Assembly (NCBI RefSeq): GCF_014397005.1
Contig: NZ_JACGWS010000002.1
Location: forward strand, 310,001 to 374,000
DNA from: Kordia aestuariivivens
GTDB lineage: Bacteria > Bacteroidota > Bacteroidia > Flavobacteriales > Flavobacteriaceae
DNA: 64,000 nucleotides
Direction of reading: 5' to 3'
The position numbers and the translations under genes are program-made. The notes beneath the pieces were generated by a model. The model saw only the letters and a program-made list of their open reading frames with translations, searched no databases and was not told the DNA's origin. Numbering within the stretch: position 1 is the stretch's first letter; every line of letters starts with the position of its first letter. Positions 31,140 to 40,084 of this stretch are shown piece by piece.

Positions 31140-32471
31140 TTAAAACTCAATTGTGTAGATATTTCCGTAATCTTCGGGCAGTGTCGCTCCAATTTCTCGA
31201 AGATAATTTTTAAGTCCTGCAATAGATTTGTGTCTAGTAATTGACATTAAGCGGAATAATATTTGGTCATGCGGCATTTTAGTATCTCTAAGCGATTTAA
31301 AAATATTGATTGCTGCGGAGTGTCTAAATGAGTACAAAGTATGTTCCATGTCTAATTTAAGCGGTTCTCTTACGTTTGTATTAAATCGCTTAGAGAAATA
31401 TCCCGATTTATTATCTGCATCAGTATTCCAAGGTGCTGGATGACCAAAGCGCGTAATTAAAAAATCATCACGATCGTATTTTTCGATATTCATGGCGCGT
31501 ATGATATCTTCCAATTCTTTAATTATCGGGATCGCGGTTTGGGATTCTACTTTTGTGCCTATAAAAATTCGTTTAGAATCAAGGTCAATATCTTTGATAC
31601 GGATGTTACACACTTCTTTATTTCTTAAAAAGGCGTAAGACATGAATTGAATAAATATTCGTAGGTACGGATCATGCGTATCTAAATGCTCACGTATCTC
31701 TTTAACTTGTTTGTTTGAGAAAGGTTTGTTTTTCTTTGGTGTACTTTTTTTGGGCTTTACTTTGCCTATAAAATTGCTTGGAATAATTTCATCGCTTTCT
31801 AATATTGCGAATAAGGACGATAATGTGGCTCTGTAATTATTCTTTGTCTTTGGTGCTAATGGTTTAGGCTTCTGTGATTTATTGTTTGGCTTCGTTTTTA
31901 GTTGATTTAAAAAGGACATAATATGATTTCTTTTCAATTCACTGATATCTTGGTCTAATAAATCATTTTCAGTTAGCCATTCAATGAATCTATCATAATG
32001 CCCTTTCATAGATCCTGCTGTTTTCTTTGCCCAATCAGGTTCACGTTGTTTTAATGCAAAAGCGAGTGCTTTTTTTACAGTATATCCAGTGCTTAAATTT
32101 GTAACAGGCGTTTGTACTATTTTTTCAGTGGTGTCGTTTACTCCTCGAAGTTTCTCTAAACGCTCTTTTGTTTGCTGATTATTTTCATAAGGAGAAAAGC
32201 CATCTTTCAATAAATTGATTAAAGCTTTGCGATAGGTATTTAAAATTTCCGTTCGTTCAGCTCTAGTTTTAAACCTATTTGCACCCTTGAAGATTGGTTT
32301 TTGCTTCTTCATTTTCCCATCTTCGGGGTCTCTAAAATAGAAATACACGTACCAACGCTTGGAAAGATCGCCCTTGGCATCATATATTTTTGGCTCTGAA
32401 TACATTTTTTTTGCCATAGAAATATACTCGTTTACATACTCGTTTGTTAAAATCTCCTCAAATTTAGTCAT
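31140..32471 (-). CDS. int: Tyrosine recombinase / integrase
   Basis: A 443-aa phage-type integrase read from ATG 32471. A reading from TTG 32489 would start inside a terminator hairpin. An N-terminal AP2-like arm and a SAM-like core-binding domain (about 140-240) precede the catalytic part: the first Arg in YAFLRNKEVCNIRI, YSFRHSAAIN (Tyr in place of the usual His of HxxR), RHKSIAG, and the nucleophile Tyr in LKNYLREIG. The Tyr substitution is seen in other Bacteroidota integrases as far as I recall. It adjoins the 3' end of tRNA-Met, the probable attachment site. Confidence 0.92.
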   Translation of the reverse strand: MTKFEEILTNEYVNEYISMAKKMYSEPKIYDAKGDLSKRWYVYFYFRDPEDGKMKKQKPIFKGANRFKTRAERTEILNTYRKALINLLKDGFSPYENNQQTKERLEKLRGVNDTTEKIVQTPVTNLSTGYTVKKALAFALKQREPDWAKKTAGSMKGHYDRFIEWLTENDLLDQDISELKRNHIMSFLNQLKTKPNNKSQKPKPLAPKTKNNYRATLSSLFAILESDEIIPSNFIGKVKPKKSTPKKNKPFSNKQVKEIREHLDTHDPYLRIFIQFMSYAFLRNKEVCNIRIKDIDLDSKRIFIGTKVESQTAIPIIKELEDIIRAMNIEKYDRDDFLITRFGHPAPWNTDADNKSGYFSKRFNTNVREPLKLDMEHTLYSFRHSAAINIFKSLRDTKMPHDQILFRLMSITRHKSIAGLKNYLREIGATLPEDYGNIYTIEF

Positions 32472-32503
32472 AAAAAAACGGTTTTCCAAAAGTGGAAAAC
32501 CGT
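32472..32503 (-). terminator. Terminator abutting the integrase start codon
   Basis: ACGGTTTTCC (32478-32487) and GGAAAACCGT (32494-32503) form a perfect 10-bp stem. On the minus strand it is followed by a T-run that ends directly at the integrase ATG (32471). It would stop tRNA readthrough and leaves almost no room for a ribosome site. Confidence 0.8.
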
Positions 32504-32537
32504 GTAAACATTGACTTAACGTCTATTTTATCTTATG

Positions 32538-32611
32538 TAGCGAGAGCGGGGCACGATCCCGCGACCTCCGGGTTATGAATCCGACGCTCTAACCAGCTGA
32601 GCTACCTCGCC
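32538..32611 (-). tRNA. tRNA-Met (CAT anticodon)
   Basis: A 74-nt cloverleaf. Acceptor GGCGAGG pairs with the 3' strand (two G-U pairs), the D-arm GCTC/GAGC is intact, and the anticodon loop is TTCATAA. CCA is not encoded. It lacks the three G-C pairs of initiator tRNA, so it is an elongator Met or possibly Ile(k2CAT). Two oddities: an A31-C39 mismatch in the anticodon stem, and a T-loop reading A54...T58 instead of T54...A58. The T-arm lies where an integrase would exchange strands, so the element may have replaced it. Confidence 0.88.
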
Positions 32612-32743
32612 TACTTTGCGGGTGCAAATATATAAACATTTTTTTTCAGAGCAAATAATACGCAATTTTTATTTTTTTAATTCTTTTCTTTTAAACTAAA
32701 CAATTAATGTATATATTGTCAGCAACATAATTACAAATAAAGC

Positions 32744-33130
32744 ATGTCTGATAAAATAAAATACGAAATTGAGTTCCCTATACAATCTTCTCCACAGCTT
32801 TTGTTTCAATATCTATCAACGCCGTCAGGATTGTCTGAATGGTTTTCAGATAATGTAAACTCAAGAGGAGAGTTTTTTACCTTTATTTGGGACGATAGTG
32901 AAGAGGTTGCAAAACTTCTAGGGAAAAAGACCAATGAGCGTATTCGTTTTCAATGGGAAGAAGATGAAGGTACATCGTACTATTTTGAATTGAAGATTCA
33001 AGTTGATGAAATTACAAAAGATGTTTCTATTATTGTCACTGATCACAGCGATGAAGATGAGTTAGAAGAAGCTAAAATGTTGTGGGATAATCAAATAGGA
33101 AGTCTTAAACAAGTTTTAGGATCACGCTAA
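32744..33130 (+). CDS. START-like domain protein (SRPBCC/AHSA1 type)
   Basis: A 128-aa protein of the START-like family conserved in Bacteroidota: an N-terminal strand and helix (IQSSPQLLFQYLSTPSGLSEWF), a central beta sheet (FTFIWDDSEEVAKLL), and a long C-terminal helix (EEAKMLWDNQIGSLKQVL). These helix-grip folds bind hydrophobic ligands; the ligand here is unknown. It is followed by an intrinsic terminator and is transcribed away from the tRNA. It marks the start of the conserved chromosome. Confidence 0.85.
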   Translation: MSDKIKYEIEFPIQSSPQLLFQYLSTPSGLSEWFSDNVNSRGEFFTFIWDDSEEVAKLLGKKTNERIRFQWEEDEGTSYYFELKIQVDEITKDVSIIVTDHSDEDELEEAKMLWDNQIGSLKQVLGSR

Positions 33131-33155
33131 AAAAACATTTTTAAAAACTATATTT

Positions 33156-33181
33156 GCCTTGAGAAATTCAAGGCTTTTTTT
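33156..33181 (+). terminator. Terminator of the START-like gene
   Basis: GCCTTGA-GAAAT-TCAAGGC (33156-33174) followed by seven T. The next gene's ATG begins right after it at 33182. Confidence 0.85.
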
Positions 33182-34018
33182 ATGGTAAATTTTAACGGTA
33201 ATATTAGTGAAGAGACAACATTGTTAAGTGTTGAAAACAGAGGGATGAAGTATGGAGATGCACTTTTTGAAACGCTAAGAGTTGTAGGGAATAAAATTCT
33301 CTTTTGGGAAGATCACTATTTCAGATTGATGGAATCAATGCGTATTTTACGAATGGAAATTCCGATGAACTTTACCATGGAATTCCTAGAAGAAGAAATT
33401 TTAAATACATTAAAAGCGAGTCAACTAACTAATGCACGTGTGCGCTGTACTATTTTTAGAGGAAATGGCGGATTGTACTTGCCAAGTTCTAATGATATTG
33501 AATACATAATCACCGTAAATGATTTAGCATCTCCGTTTTATTTACTCTCGGATGCTGCTTATGAAGTAGACTTGTATAAAGATTTTTATATCAACAAAGG
33601 ATTGCTTTCAACACTTAAAACAAATAACAAGATTATAAACGTTTTAGGAAGCGTTTACGCAAAGGAGAACGATCTAGATAACTGTTTGTTGGTTAATGAA
33701 GATAAAAACGTTGTAGAAGCACTAAACGGAAATATTTTCTTGGTGAAAGGAAATGTGATCAAAACACCACCAATTACCGATGGTTGCCTAAAAGGTATTT
33801 TGCGAAAGCAATTGCTTGAAATTATAGGAAAAACAACAGATTACGAACTAAAAGAAGAAAGTATTTCACCGTTTGAAATTCAAAAAGCAGACGAATTCTT
33901 CATTACAAACGTGATTCAAGGAATTTTACCAATTACAAAATATCGAAAAAAGCAATTTAAAACGGAAGTCGCAAGAGATTTAATCGGAAAACTAAATCTA
34001 AAAATTCGAATAGGTTAG
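33182..34018 (+). CDS. Class IV aminotransferase (branched-chain or aminodeoxychorismate lyase type)
   Basis: A 278-aa PLP enzyme of fold type IV. GDALFETLRV near residue 25, the catalytic Lys within TLKTNNKIINVLGS (about 140), EALNGNIFLV (about 180) and TDGCLKGILR (about 200) are typical of IlvE/PabC proteins. The sequence does not separate transaminase from lyase. It directly follows a terminator, so its promoter must lie within or before that hairpin. It converges with the YqgE gene with a 3-bp gap. Confidence 0.85.
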   Translation: MVNFNGNISEETTLLSVENRGMKYGDALFETLRVVGNKILFWEDHYFRLMESMRILRMEIPMNFTMEFLEEEILNTLKASQLTNARVRCTIFRGNGGLYLPSSNDIEYIITVNDLASPFYLLSDAAYEVDLYKDFYINKGLLSTLKTNNKIINVLGSVYAKENDLDNCLLVNEDKNVVEALNGNIFLVKGNVIKTPPITDGCLKGILRKQLLEIIGKTTDYELKEESISPFEIQKADEFFITNVIQGILPITKYRKKQFKTEVARDLIGKLNLKIRIG

Positions 34019-34021
34019 GAT

Positions 34022-34591
34022 TTAATTATGACTCGGATCTTCGGGTGCATTTGACCAAATCAAATACTCACCACCAAATTCCATCATCTTTTTACGCCAA
34101 ATAGACTTGCATGATTTGGAAATGATTTCTTTTTTGAATTCATTTTCAACAATAATCCATGAATTAGAATTCAATTCTTCACTCAATTGATTGGCATGCC
34201 ATCCAGAATATCCTAGAAAAAACTTAATATCGTCTTTGTCCAATTTATCTTCTTCTAAAAGCTTTGCAACAGACGAAAAATCGCCGCCCCAATAAATCCC
34301 TAAAGAAATTTCAATACTATTTGGAACTAAGTGTGGAATTTTATGAATAAAATATAAATTATCTTGTTCTACAGGACCGCCATTGTAGACTTTAAAAGTA
34401 GTTTTTGCGTTTGAAAACTGTGGAATCAAGTCGGAGAGACTTACATCTAGTGCTTTATTCAAGATAAAACCAATAGATCCTTCTTCGGTATGATCTGCAA
34501 GCAATACTACTGATCTATTGAAAGATACATCGCCAATAATGGAAGGTTCGGCAATTAGAAGATGTCCTTTATTGGGTTTTAAGGCTACCAT
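34022..34591 (-). CDS. YqgE/AlgH family protein
   Basis: A 189-aa cytosolic protein of the DUF179 family. Its pattern includes GHLLIAEPSIIGDVSFNRSV at 9-28, then GSIGFILNK, VYNGGPVEQDNLYFIH, and FFLGYSGWHANQL. Its biochemical role is not firmly known. It is monocistronic here, between the aminotransferase and hup. Confidence 0.92.
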   Translation of the reverse strand: MVALKPNKGHLLIAEPSIIGDVSFNRSVVLLADHTEEGSIGFILNKALDVSLSDLIPQFSNAKTTFKVYNGGPVEQDNLYFIHKIPHLVPNSIEISLGIYWGGDFSSVAKLLEEDKLDKDDIKFFLGYSGWHANQLSEELNSNSWIIVENEFKKEIISKSCKSIWRKKMMEFGGEYLIWSNAPEDPSHN

Positions 34592-34671
34592 TTATGATTT
34601 TTTAGGTTATTTAAAGCTATTAAAAAAAAATGGAATAATCAAATCTAGTAAATCTTGGGAACCTATTGAAA

Positions 34672-34697
34672 ACAAAAAAGCACTCAATTTGAGTGCT
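34672..34697 (-). terminator. Terminator of the HU gene
   Basis: AGCACTC-AATTT-GAGTGCT (34679-34697). On the minus strand a TTTTTTGTTTT run follows. Confidence 0.8.
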
Positions 34698-34726
34698 TTT
34701 ATAGTGTATTTAATATAAATAAAATA

Positions 34727-35002
34727 CTAGTTGTTTACAGCATTTCCTAAATCAGATCCAGCTTTAAACTTAACTACTTTCTTAGCAGCAATTTTAATAG
34801 TTGCTCCAGTTTGTGGATTTCTTCCATCTCTTGCAGCTCTTTCTGAAACTGACCAAGATCCAAATCCTACTAAAGAAACTCTTCCACCTTTTTTCAAAGC
34901 TCCTTCTACATTTCCTAAAAATGATTCCAATGACTTCTTTGCTGCAGCTTTAGAAATTCCTGCGTCAGCAGCCATTGCGTCAATTAATTCTGTTTTGTTC
35001 AT
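34727..35002 (-). CDS. hup: HU family DNA-binding protein
   Basis: A 91-aa histone-like protein. MNKTELIDAMAADAGISKA gives the N-terminal helices, and GFGSWSVSERAARDGRNPQT and KAGSDLGNAV are the conserved HU arm and C-terminal helix. It bends and compacts DNA and may also assist integrase reactions. It has its own terminator and is separated by about 180 bp from fmt. Confidence 0.97.
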   Translation of the reverse strand: MNKTELIDAMAADAGISKAAAKKSLESFLGNVEGALKKGGRVSLVGFGSWSVSERAARDGRNPQTGATIKIAAKKVVKFKAGSDLGNAVNN

Positions 35003-35185
35003 AATTGTTGAATTATTAATTGTTGGTTAAACATTATTTTTTAAAAGCAATACAAATTTATACGGATTTCCTTCTCATGCAAGTAATAGCACGGGAAAAC
35101 CCTGTTTTTGTTGATAACTTCATGCGATTGTTAATAAACACGACTATTTTTTATAGGTTTTCTCTCGTATCACTAGATATAAGGG

Positions 35186-36133
35186 TTACGAGACCTTTGC
35201 GTCTTTTTCGAATTTGAAACCATTCAATAATGCCGAAATCTCCATTTTACGTTTTCCTGGAAGTTGAAGTACCTTCAATAATATGTACCCTTCTTTTACC
35301 GCAATTTTTATTTCTTTTTTGGAAGAAATAACACTTCCCACTGCATGCGAATGCGTTTCCAATACTTTGGCTACTTCATATATTTTAATCGCATACGTAT
35401 CATCTCCATTATATAAGGTTGTCCAAGAAGCCGGATATGGACTCAAACCACGAATTCTATTAAATATAGTGTCTATTGGAACTGTCCAATCAATCTCGCA
35501 GGTTTCTTTATGAATTTTATACGCCGTTTTTATATCGTCGCTTATAGGTTGAATGGTCGTAGTAACTTCATCCTTCTCAATGTGCTGAACTGTCTTCACA
35601 ACCAAAGCACTTCCAATATTCATTAACTTATCGTGAAGCGAACCTGCATTTTCAATTGGATCAATAGGAATTTCTTCCTGAAAAATCATCGCACCAGTAT
35701 CAATCTTCTCATCAATAAAGAAAGTAGTCACGCCCGTTTTTGTTTCACCATTAATAATAGCCCAATTTATTGGTGCAGCACCTCTGTAATTTGGAAGTAA
35801 CGAAGCGTGTAAATTAAACGTTCCATATTCTGGCATTTGCCAAACGACTTTTGGAAGCATTCTAAACGCAACTACAATTTGTAAATTCGCGTGTAACGCT
35901 TTTAATTCGGCAACAAAAGATTTCCGCTTTAAATTTGTGGGCTGTAAAACATTCAAGTTATGTTCCAATGCAAATTTCTTCACAGCAGATTGATGCATCT
36001 TGCGTCCGCGTCCTGCAGGTTTGTCTGGTGCCGTAATGACTCCAACTACATTATAATTTGCTTCTAAAAGTGCTTTGAGTGTTGCCACAGCAAAATCGGG
36101 CGTGCCCATAAAAACGATTCTTAAATCTCTCAT
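35186..36133 (-). CDS. fmt: Methionyl-tRNA formyltransferase
   Basis: A 315-aa enzyme that formylates initiator Met-tRNA with 10-formyl-THF. The N-terminal Rossmann domain carries VFMGTPDFAV and the active-site block NLHASLLPNYRGAAPINWAI (Asn, His), with the Asp in FFIDEKIDTG. RIRGLSPYPASWTT marks the C-terminal OB-like domain. Length is normal. It follows recQ on the same strand with a 3-bp gap. Confidence 0.96.
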   Translation of the reverse strand: MRDLRIVFMGTPDFAVATLKALLEANYNVVGVITAPDKPAGRGRKMHQSAVKKFALEHNLNVLQPTNLKRKSFVAELKALHANLQIVVAFRMLPKVVWQMPEYGTFNLHASLLPNYRGAAPINWAIINGETKTGVTTFFIDEKIDTGAMIFQEEIPIDPIENAGSLHDKLMNIGSALVVKTVQHIEKDEVTTTIQPISDDIKTAYKIHKETCEIDWTVPIDTIFNRIRGLSPYPASWTTLYNGDDTYAIKIYEVAKVLETHSHAVGSVISSKKEIKIAVKEGYILLKVLQLPGKRKMEISALLNGFKFEKDAKVS

Positions 36134-36136
36134 ATA

Positions 36137-38035
36137 TTATAAGGTATACATATTTGTTTCTGTTAATTTAATTTTCTCCGCTTCCAAAAGTAATTGAATA
36201 ATTGCTAATATCAGATGTTCTCGATAAGGTAAAACAGCGCAAATTTCGGTTGAAGTCATTGGATTGGTCTTCAGTACTTTTAAAATATCATCATGAATTA
36301 GCATTTGTAATTCATTGTCAGGTGTTGCTGTTTTTTTTGCTTTGCAGACAGAACAAATCCCGCACGGAGTTTTAGCAGTTTCCCCAAAATAAGAGAGAAG
36401 CTGAGTATTTTTACACGTTTCTGTATTTTCAATGTACTTGATGACAGATTGAACGCGTTTCTTTTTGAGTTCATTCTGATGGCGAACATCTCTTGCAATT
36501 GGATTGATCGTTTTGTCATCTTCACGCGCGACTAAAAACGTAATTTCCGCGTCCGTTTGCAATTCTTCTAATAATATGACTTCATCTTTTGCCAATTGTT
36601 GAACCGTTTCGTTGATTTTTTCCTTAGGTAAGCCTAATTTTTGCGCTAGAAATGTGGTGTTAATTTTTATCTTTTGCTCAAAAACACCGCCGTACGTGCG
36701 TAAAATGGCTTGTGTAATCAAACTTAAATGCGGATGATTGTCTAAATAATTCAACAAATTATACTGATCAATCACAAATTGTATCGTAGTTTTTCGATGA
36801 AAACTCTGCGAAAGCTGAATCACGCTATGTCTGTCTAATAACTGTAACGCTGTATATGTTTTTTGTGTTGGAAATTTATATGCTTTGCAGAAATCATAAA
36901 AAGCCAACGCATGTTTTGTTTCATAACCTTCACCATACGCAATTTGAAAGAAGCTACACAGTTTTCTGAAAACCAGTTTCAAGAAATCAACATCGGGTAA
37001 ATTATGAATGAATTGTTGTTGTAATTGTTTAATGTCGTTTTGATCGGTGAGAATAATGGCGTTTGCATATTCGCCATCTCGTCCCGCGCGTCCGGCTTCT
37101 TGATAGTAGCTTTCTAAACTATCGGGCAATTGTATGTGAATTACATTTTTTACATCAGGTTTATCAATGCCCATTCCGAAGGCATTCGTTGCCACGATCG
37201 TTTGTACTTTTCCGTTCAACCACTTTTGCAACGATTTTTTTTTATCTTCTGACGAAAGTCCACCATGAAAATACATGCTGGTAAATCCTTTGCGCTGTAA
37301 GGCTTCATGAATGGTTACGGTGCTTTTCCGATTTCGTGCGTATACAATACATGATTGCGGATATTTGCGCAGTGTTTTTTCAATCGTCAACACTTTATTT
37401 TCAGTTTCTAAAACAGTATACGCTAAGTTTTCACGTGAAAACGATTGTTGAAAATTTTGAACATCTTTAAGATGTAAATTTTCTTCAATGTCTACAACCA
37501 CTTTTGGAGTTGCAGTTGCTGTCAGCGCGATACAAGGAACGTTTGGTAATAATTCGCGCAAAGTATTAATATTTCTATACGCAGGACGAAAATCGTTTCC
37601 CCACTGTGAAATACAATGTGCTTCATCAACGGCAATTAAATTTACGTTCATTTGCTTGATGCGTTCCTGAATGATTTCTTGTTGTAAACGTTCAGGTGAG
37701 AGGTATAAAAATTTGTAATCGCCAAACACACAATTGTCTAAAAGTGCGCCAATTTCTTCAGTTTTCAATCCGCCAGTAAGCGCAATTGCTTTAATTCCGT
37801 TCGCTTTTAAGTTCGTTACTTGATCTTGAATCAAAGCGACTAAAGGTGAAATTACAATGCAAATTCCATCCATTACCAACGCAGGAATTTGAAAACAAAC
37901 CGATTTTCCACCACCAGTTGGCAATAATGCTAAGGTATCTTTTTGTAGAATAACCGCGTCAATAATTTCGGCTTGCAACGGACGAAATGAAGTATGTCCC
38001 CAGTATTTTTCGAGTAGCGCAAGCGGTTTGGTCAT
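36137..38035 (-). CDS. recQ: ATP-dependent DNA helicase RecQ
   Basis: A 632-aa SF2 helicase: LPTGGGKSVCFQ (motif I), VDEAHCISQWGNDFRPAYR (motif II and aromatic loop), ALTATAT (III), YYQEAGRAGRDG (VI). The zinc-binding cysteines (CKNTQ, CGICSVC) lie at about 540-565. The short C-terminus suggests a weak or absent HRDC domain. It repairs and restarts forks. It overlaps the upstream ATPase gene by 1 bp. Confidence 0.95.
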   Translation of the reverse strand: MTKPLALLEKYWGHTSFRPLQAEIIDAVILQKDTLALLPTGGGKSVCFQIPALVMDGICIVISPLVALIQDQVTNLKANGIKAIALTGGLKTEEIGALLDNCVFGDYKFLYLSPERLQQEIIQERIKQMNVNLIAVDEAHCISQWGNDFRPAYRNINTLRELLPNVPCIALTATATPKVVVDIEENLHLKDVQNFQQSFSRENLAYTVLETENKVLTIEKTLRKYPQSCIVYARNRKSTVTIHEALQRKGFTSMYFHGGLSSEDKKKSLQKWLNGKVQTIVATNAFGMGIDKPDVKNVIHIQLPDSLESYYQEAGRAGRDGEYANAIILTDQNDIKQLQQQFIHNLPDVDFLKLVFRKLCSFFQIAYGEGYETKHALAFYDFCKAYKFPTQKTYTALQLLDRHSVIQLSQSFHRKTTIQFVIDQYNLLNYLDNHPHLSLITQAILRTYGGVFEQKIKINTTFLAQKLGLPKEKINETVQQLAKDEVILLEELQTDAEITFLVAREDDKTINPIARDVRHQNELKKKRVQSVIKYIENTETCKNTQLLSYFGETAKTPCGICSVCKAKKTATPDNELQMLIHDDILKVLKTNPMTSTEICAVLPYREHLILAIIQLLLEAEKIKLTETNMYTL

Positions 38036-38577
38036 TATAGGTTTTTGAGTGTATTTAGAATAAATTCTATACGTTCTGAAACACTTCCGAAAGGAACATT
38101 AATTAGCGAATAATTATAGTTTTCATACGCTGTAATCAGATACTTTTGAATGGTTTCTGCTTGTTCAAAGCTTTCGTAACGTTCGTTGTCTTGCGCGTAA
38201 ATTTCTTTCCAAGGTGCTAATATAAATGTAACATCATATCTGTGATTTTCACACGCTTCGCGGAACATATCAGGATATTCGTCACCTGTGTAATCCATAT
38301 ACGCAGCGACATCCGGAATTCCTCGATCGTAAAAAGTATACGCAACATTTAACTGTTTGGCATCTTCAAATTGTTGAATTCTACCTTTGAGTAATAATTC
38401 ACTAAACAATAACGGTTGCGTTAGAAATAATTGTTCAATTCCTTGTTTTTGTGCAGCCGCTGTGACTTCACGTGAAATTTCATGAAAACACGTATGTCCT
38501 TGTTGTTCTAATTCGGTAATCAACGTAGATTTTCCAGTTCCTGGACCGCCGATGATGAGTATTCTTTTTGTGTTCAA
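38035..38577 (-). CDS. AAA-type nucleoside-triphosphatase / kinase-like protein (AAA_28)
   Basis: A 180-aa P-loop protein with Walker A GGPGTGKST (9-17), FYDRGIPDVAAYMDY (about 83-97) and a C-terminal helical lid. It resembles the AAA_28 group, related to the NadR kinase domain. It starts at TTG 38577 (MNTKRILIIGG); no better ATG is available. The substrate is unknown. It is cotranscribed with recQ. Confidence 0.8.
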   Translation of the reverse strand: MNTKRILIIGGPGTGKSTLITELEQQGHTCFHEISREVTAAAQKQGIEQLFLTQPLLFSELLLKGRIQQFEDAKQLNVAYTFYDRGIPDVAAYMDYTGDEYPDMFREACENHRYDVTFILAPWKEIYAQDNERYESFEQAETIQKYLITAYENYNYSLINVPFGSVSERIEFILNTLKNL

Positions 38578-38723
38578 TCTGAATTATTTATGTTGCAAAA
38601 TTAGTCAAATTGTGAGGAATATGAAATGAGCATATAAAATAGTTGAAAAAAACGCTCACTTATATCTGATTTCTTGCTTAAATAACGTGAGTTCGATATA
38701 AGTTAGTATACACTAAAAAACCT

Positions 38724-38825
38724 ATTCTCGATACGATTTTCTCTCGAAAATCACTCGAATTGACGATTTTTTAGTTAGAATTACGTCAAATTGAGTGAAA
38801 TTCTGAAAGAATTTTGTATCGAAAT
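38724..38825. repeat. Large fold-back intergenic repeat
   Basis: Two 42-bp arms (38724-38765 and 38784-38825), about three quarters complementary, share TCGATAC near the outer ends and TTGACG near the 18-bp loop. It lies in the 276-bp gap between two genes and contains no ORF. It resembles intergenic hairpin repeats common in Flavobacteriaceae. Confidence 0.6.
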
Positions 38826-38853
38826 TAAGTAATTCAATTAGCTCGGGCTCAGA

Positions 38854-39894
38854 TTAAATAACCTTTTCTAAGATTCTATTGATGACAGGTTTTGGACTGA
38901 CAAATGTTTCGAAATAGGCCTGTGCATTTTTGCCTAATGTATTTTTATATTCAGCGTTATTTAGCATTAAATGTATTGCAGCAGCTAATTCTTCATGATC
39001 AGAAGCGATGTGAATATTTTCGGAATGTTTAAGGTTTTCAGGCATTTCATTGTATGGAGGTGTGGAAATTATAGTTTTGCCCATTGCTAAATATTCAGCG
39101 AGTTTCCAACCATGACATTTATGTACAGCTGGCGTATTGAATACAAAATCAGATCGTTTCGTTTTTTCAATATATGCTTTACTGGAATACGCTTCTGTGA
39201 ATATAAAATCTTTGAAACCTTCCATTTCAGCAGTAATTTCTTTTGTGAGAAATCCGCCTTCAAAATTGCATTGTTTCGCCTTTACGAGTTCAATAAAAGT
39301 TTTTCGTTGTTGATTCGTTTTCTTTCCATTTGCTCCCCAAAGTGTAGCAATCATAAAAATATATGGTTTTGGAGATGCTTCTAAAGTATCAGAATTAGTA
39401 TAATCATGTAATTGTGGACGTTTGTTTTGTACATAATAATCTTGAAAAAATCGTTTAAAACCTATGATTGGAGAAAATTTACATTTTATGAGATTGTTAA
39501 AACAATGATAAAACGTTTCTCTTTTGTTCCATATTTTGATACTAAAACTTGGCGGAATTGATATTATTTTTTCGAGAAATTCTTTTGCTGTCTCGTTGTG
39601 ATTGAAGTTTATTTTTGCATAAATATCGCACCATTTGTGAGCAGTTTCATTGATATCTGGCGGATCGCAAAAATCAATGACAATCTTTTTTAAACTTTTA
39701 TCAGGTTGAATGACAACAAATGCAAAATAATGCTCAAATGAAAACTCTATTTCTTTTCTTTTTAAATCACTGAAATAGGCGTTTGAAAATGTAACATTTC
39801 TTTTCCCAAATACTTCGCACAAACCTTGAATATAATATGATGCATAGTAAATTCTGGAAGAAGCATCAATAACAATTTTTGTGTGATTTGGCAT
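38854..39894 (-). CDS. Glycosyltransferase, GT-B type
   Basis: A 346-aa protein. The C-terminal half has a typical GT-B nucleotide-sugar domain: YIFMIATLWGA, DFVFNTPAVHKCHGWKLAEYLAMGKTIIS (the conserved acceptor-site Glu region), then LAAAIHLML. The N-terminal half is divergent. The donor and acceptor are unknown. It is a single gene, bordered by repeat-bearing intergenic regions. Confidence 0.72.
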   Translation of the reverse strand: MPNHTKIVIDASSRIYYASYYIQGLCEVFGKRNVTFSNAYFSDLKRKEIEFSFEHYFAFVVIQPDKSLKKIVIDFCDPPDINETAHKWCDIYAKINFNHNETAKEFLEKIISIPPSFSIKIWNKRETFYHCFNNLIKCKFSPIIGFKRFFQDYYVQNKRPQLHDYTNSDTLEASPKPYIFMIATLWGANGKKTNQQRKTFIELVKAKQCNFEGGFLTKEITAEMEGFKDFIFTEAYSSKAYIEKTKRSDFVFNTPAVHKCHGWKLAEYLAMGKTIISTPPYNEMPENLKHSENIHIASDHEELAAAIHLMLNNAEYKNTLGKNAQAYFETFVSPKPVINRILEKVI

Positions 39895-40010
39895 GTTTTA
39901 TATTTCTAGGAGTCTGCGTTGTAGTATAGTTTTTGAGGTGTTTTGATGAATAATTTCTTCAATTATTTTTTTGAAAAATACAATATTATCCGCAATGTGT
40001 CAAATATACA

Positions 40011-40043
40011 TCTTGAATCCTAACGCTAAAAGCGAAGCGATCT
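40011..40043. repeat. Intergenic repeat copy 1 (AAGCGAAGCGATCT type)
   Basis: TCTTGAATCC-TAACGCTAAAAGCGAAGCGATCT. It shares the TCTTGA, ACGCTAA and GAAGCGATCT blocks with 41385-41410, 1.4 kb away, with an insertion. Confidence 0.5.
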
Positions 40044-40084
40044 CACATCTAATTAATTTCTAGCACGCGTCACAAAATAGTTGC

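Larger units (their letters stand above)
5323..32611 (-). mobile_element. Integrated element at tRNA-Met: candidate tailless provirus with cargo island
   Basis: A tyrosine integrase adjoins the 3' side of a tRNA-Met gene at the right end. Nearly all genes to the left run on the minus strand in virus- or plasmid-like modules: regulator, possible replication genes, cargo cassettes, a putative structural operon, and a helicase/methylase/ATPase operon. The left end is not located: I saw no copy of the tRNA 3' end by eye down to base 1, so 5323 is only the last gene that clearly belongs. No terminase, portal, tail, relaxase or type IV secretion gene is present. Confidence 0.7.

Noticed and set aside
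5323-32471. Reading the element as a tailed prophage
   Set aside because: No terminase, portal, major tail, tape-measure or baseplate protein can be seen in the 27 kb; the lytic transglycosylase and integrase alone are not enough.
5323-32471. Reading the element as a conjugative transposon or ICE
   Set aside because: No relaxase, coupling ATPase or Tra/VirB protein is present. The SNF2-type helicase and DUF2958-like protein occur in ICEs but also in phages.
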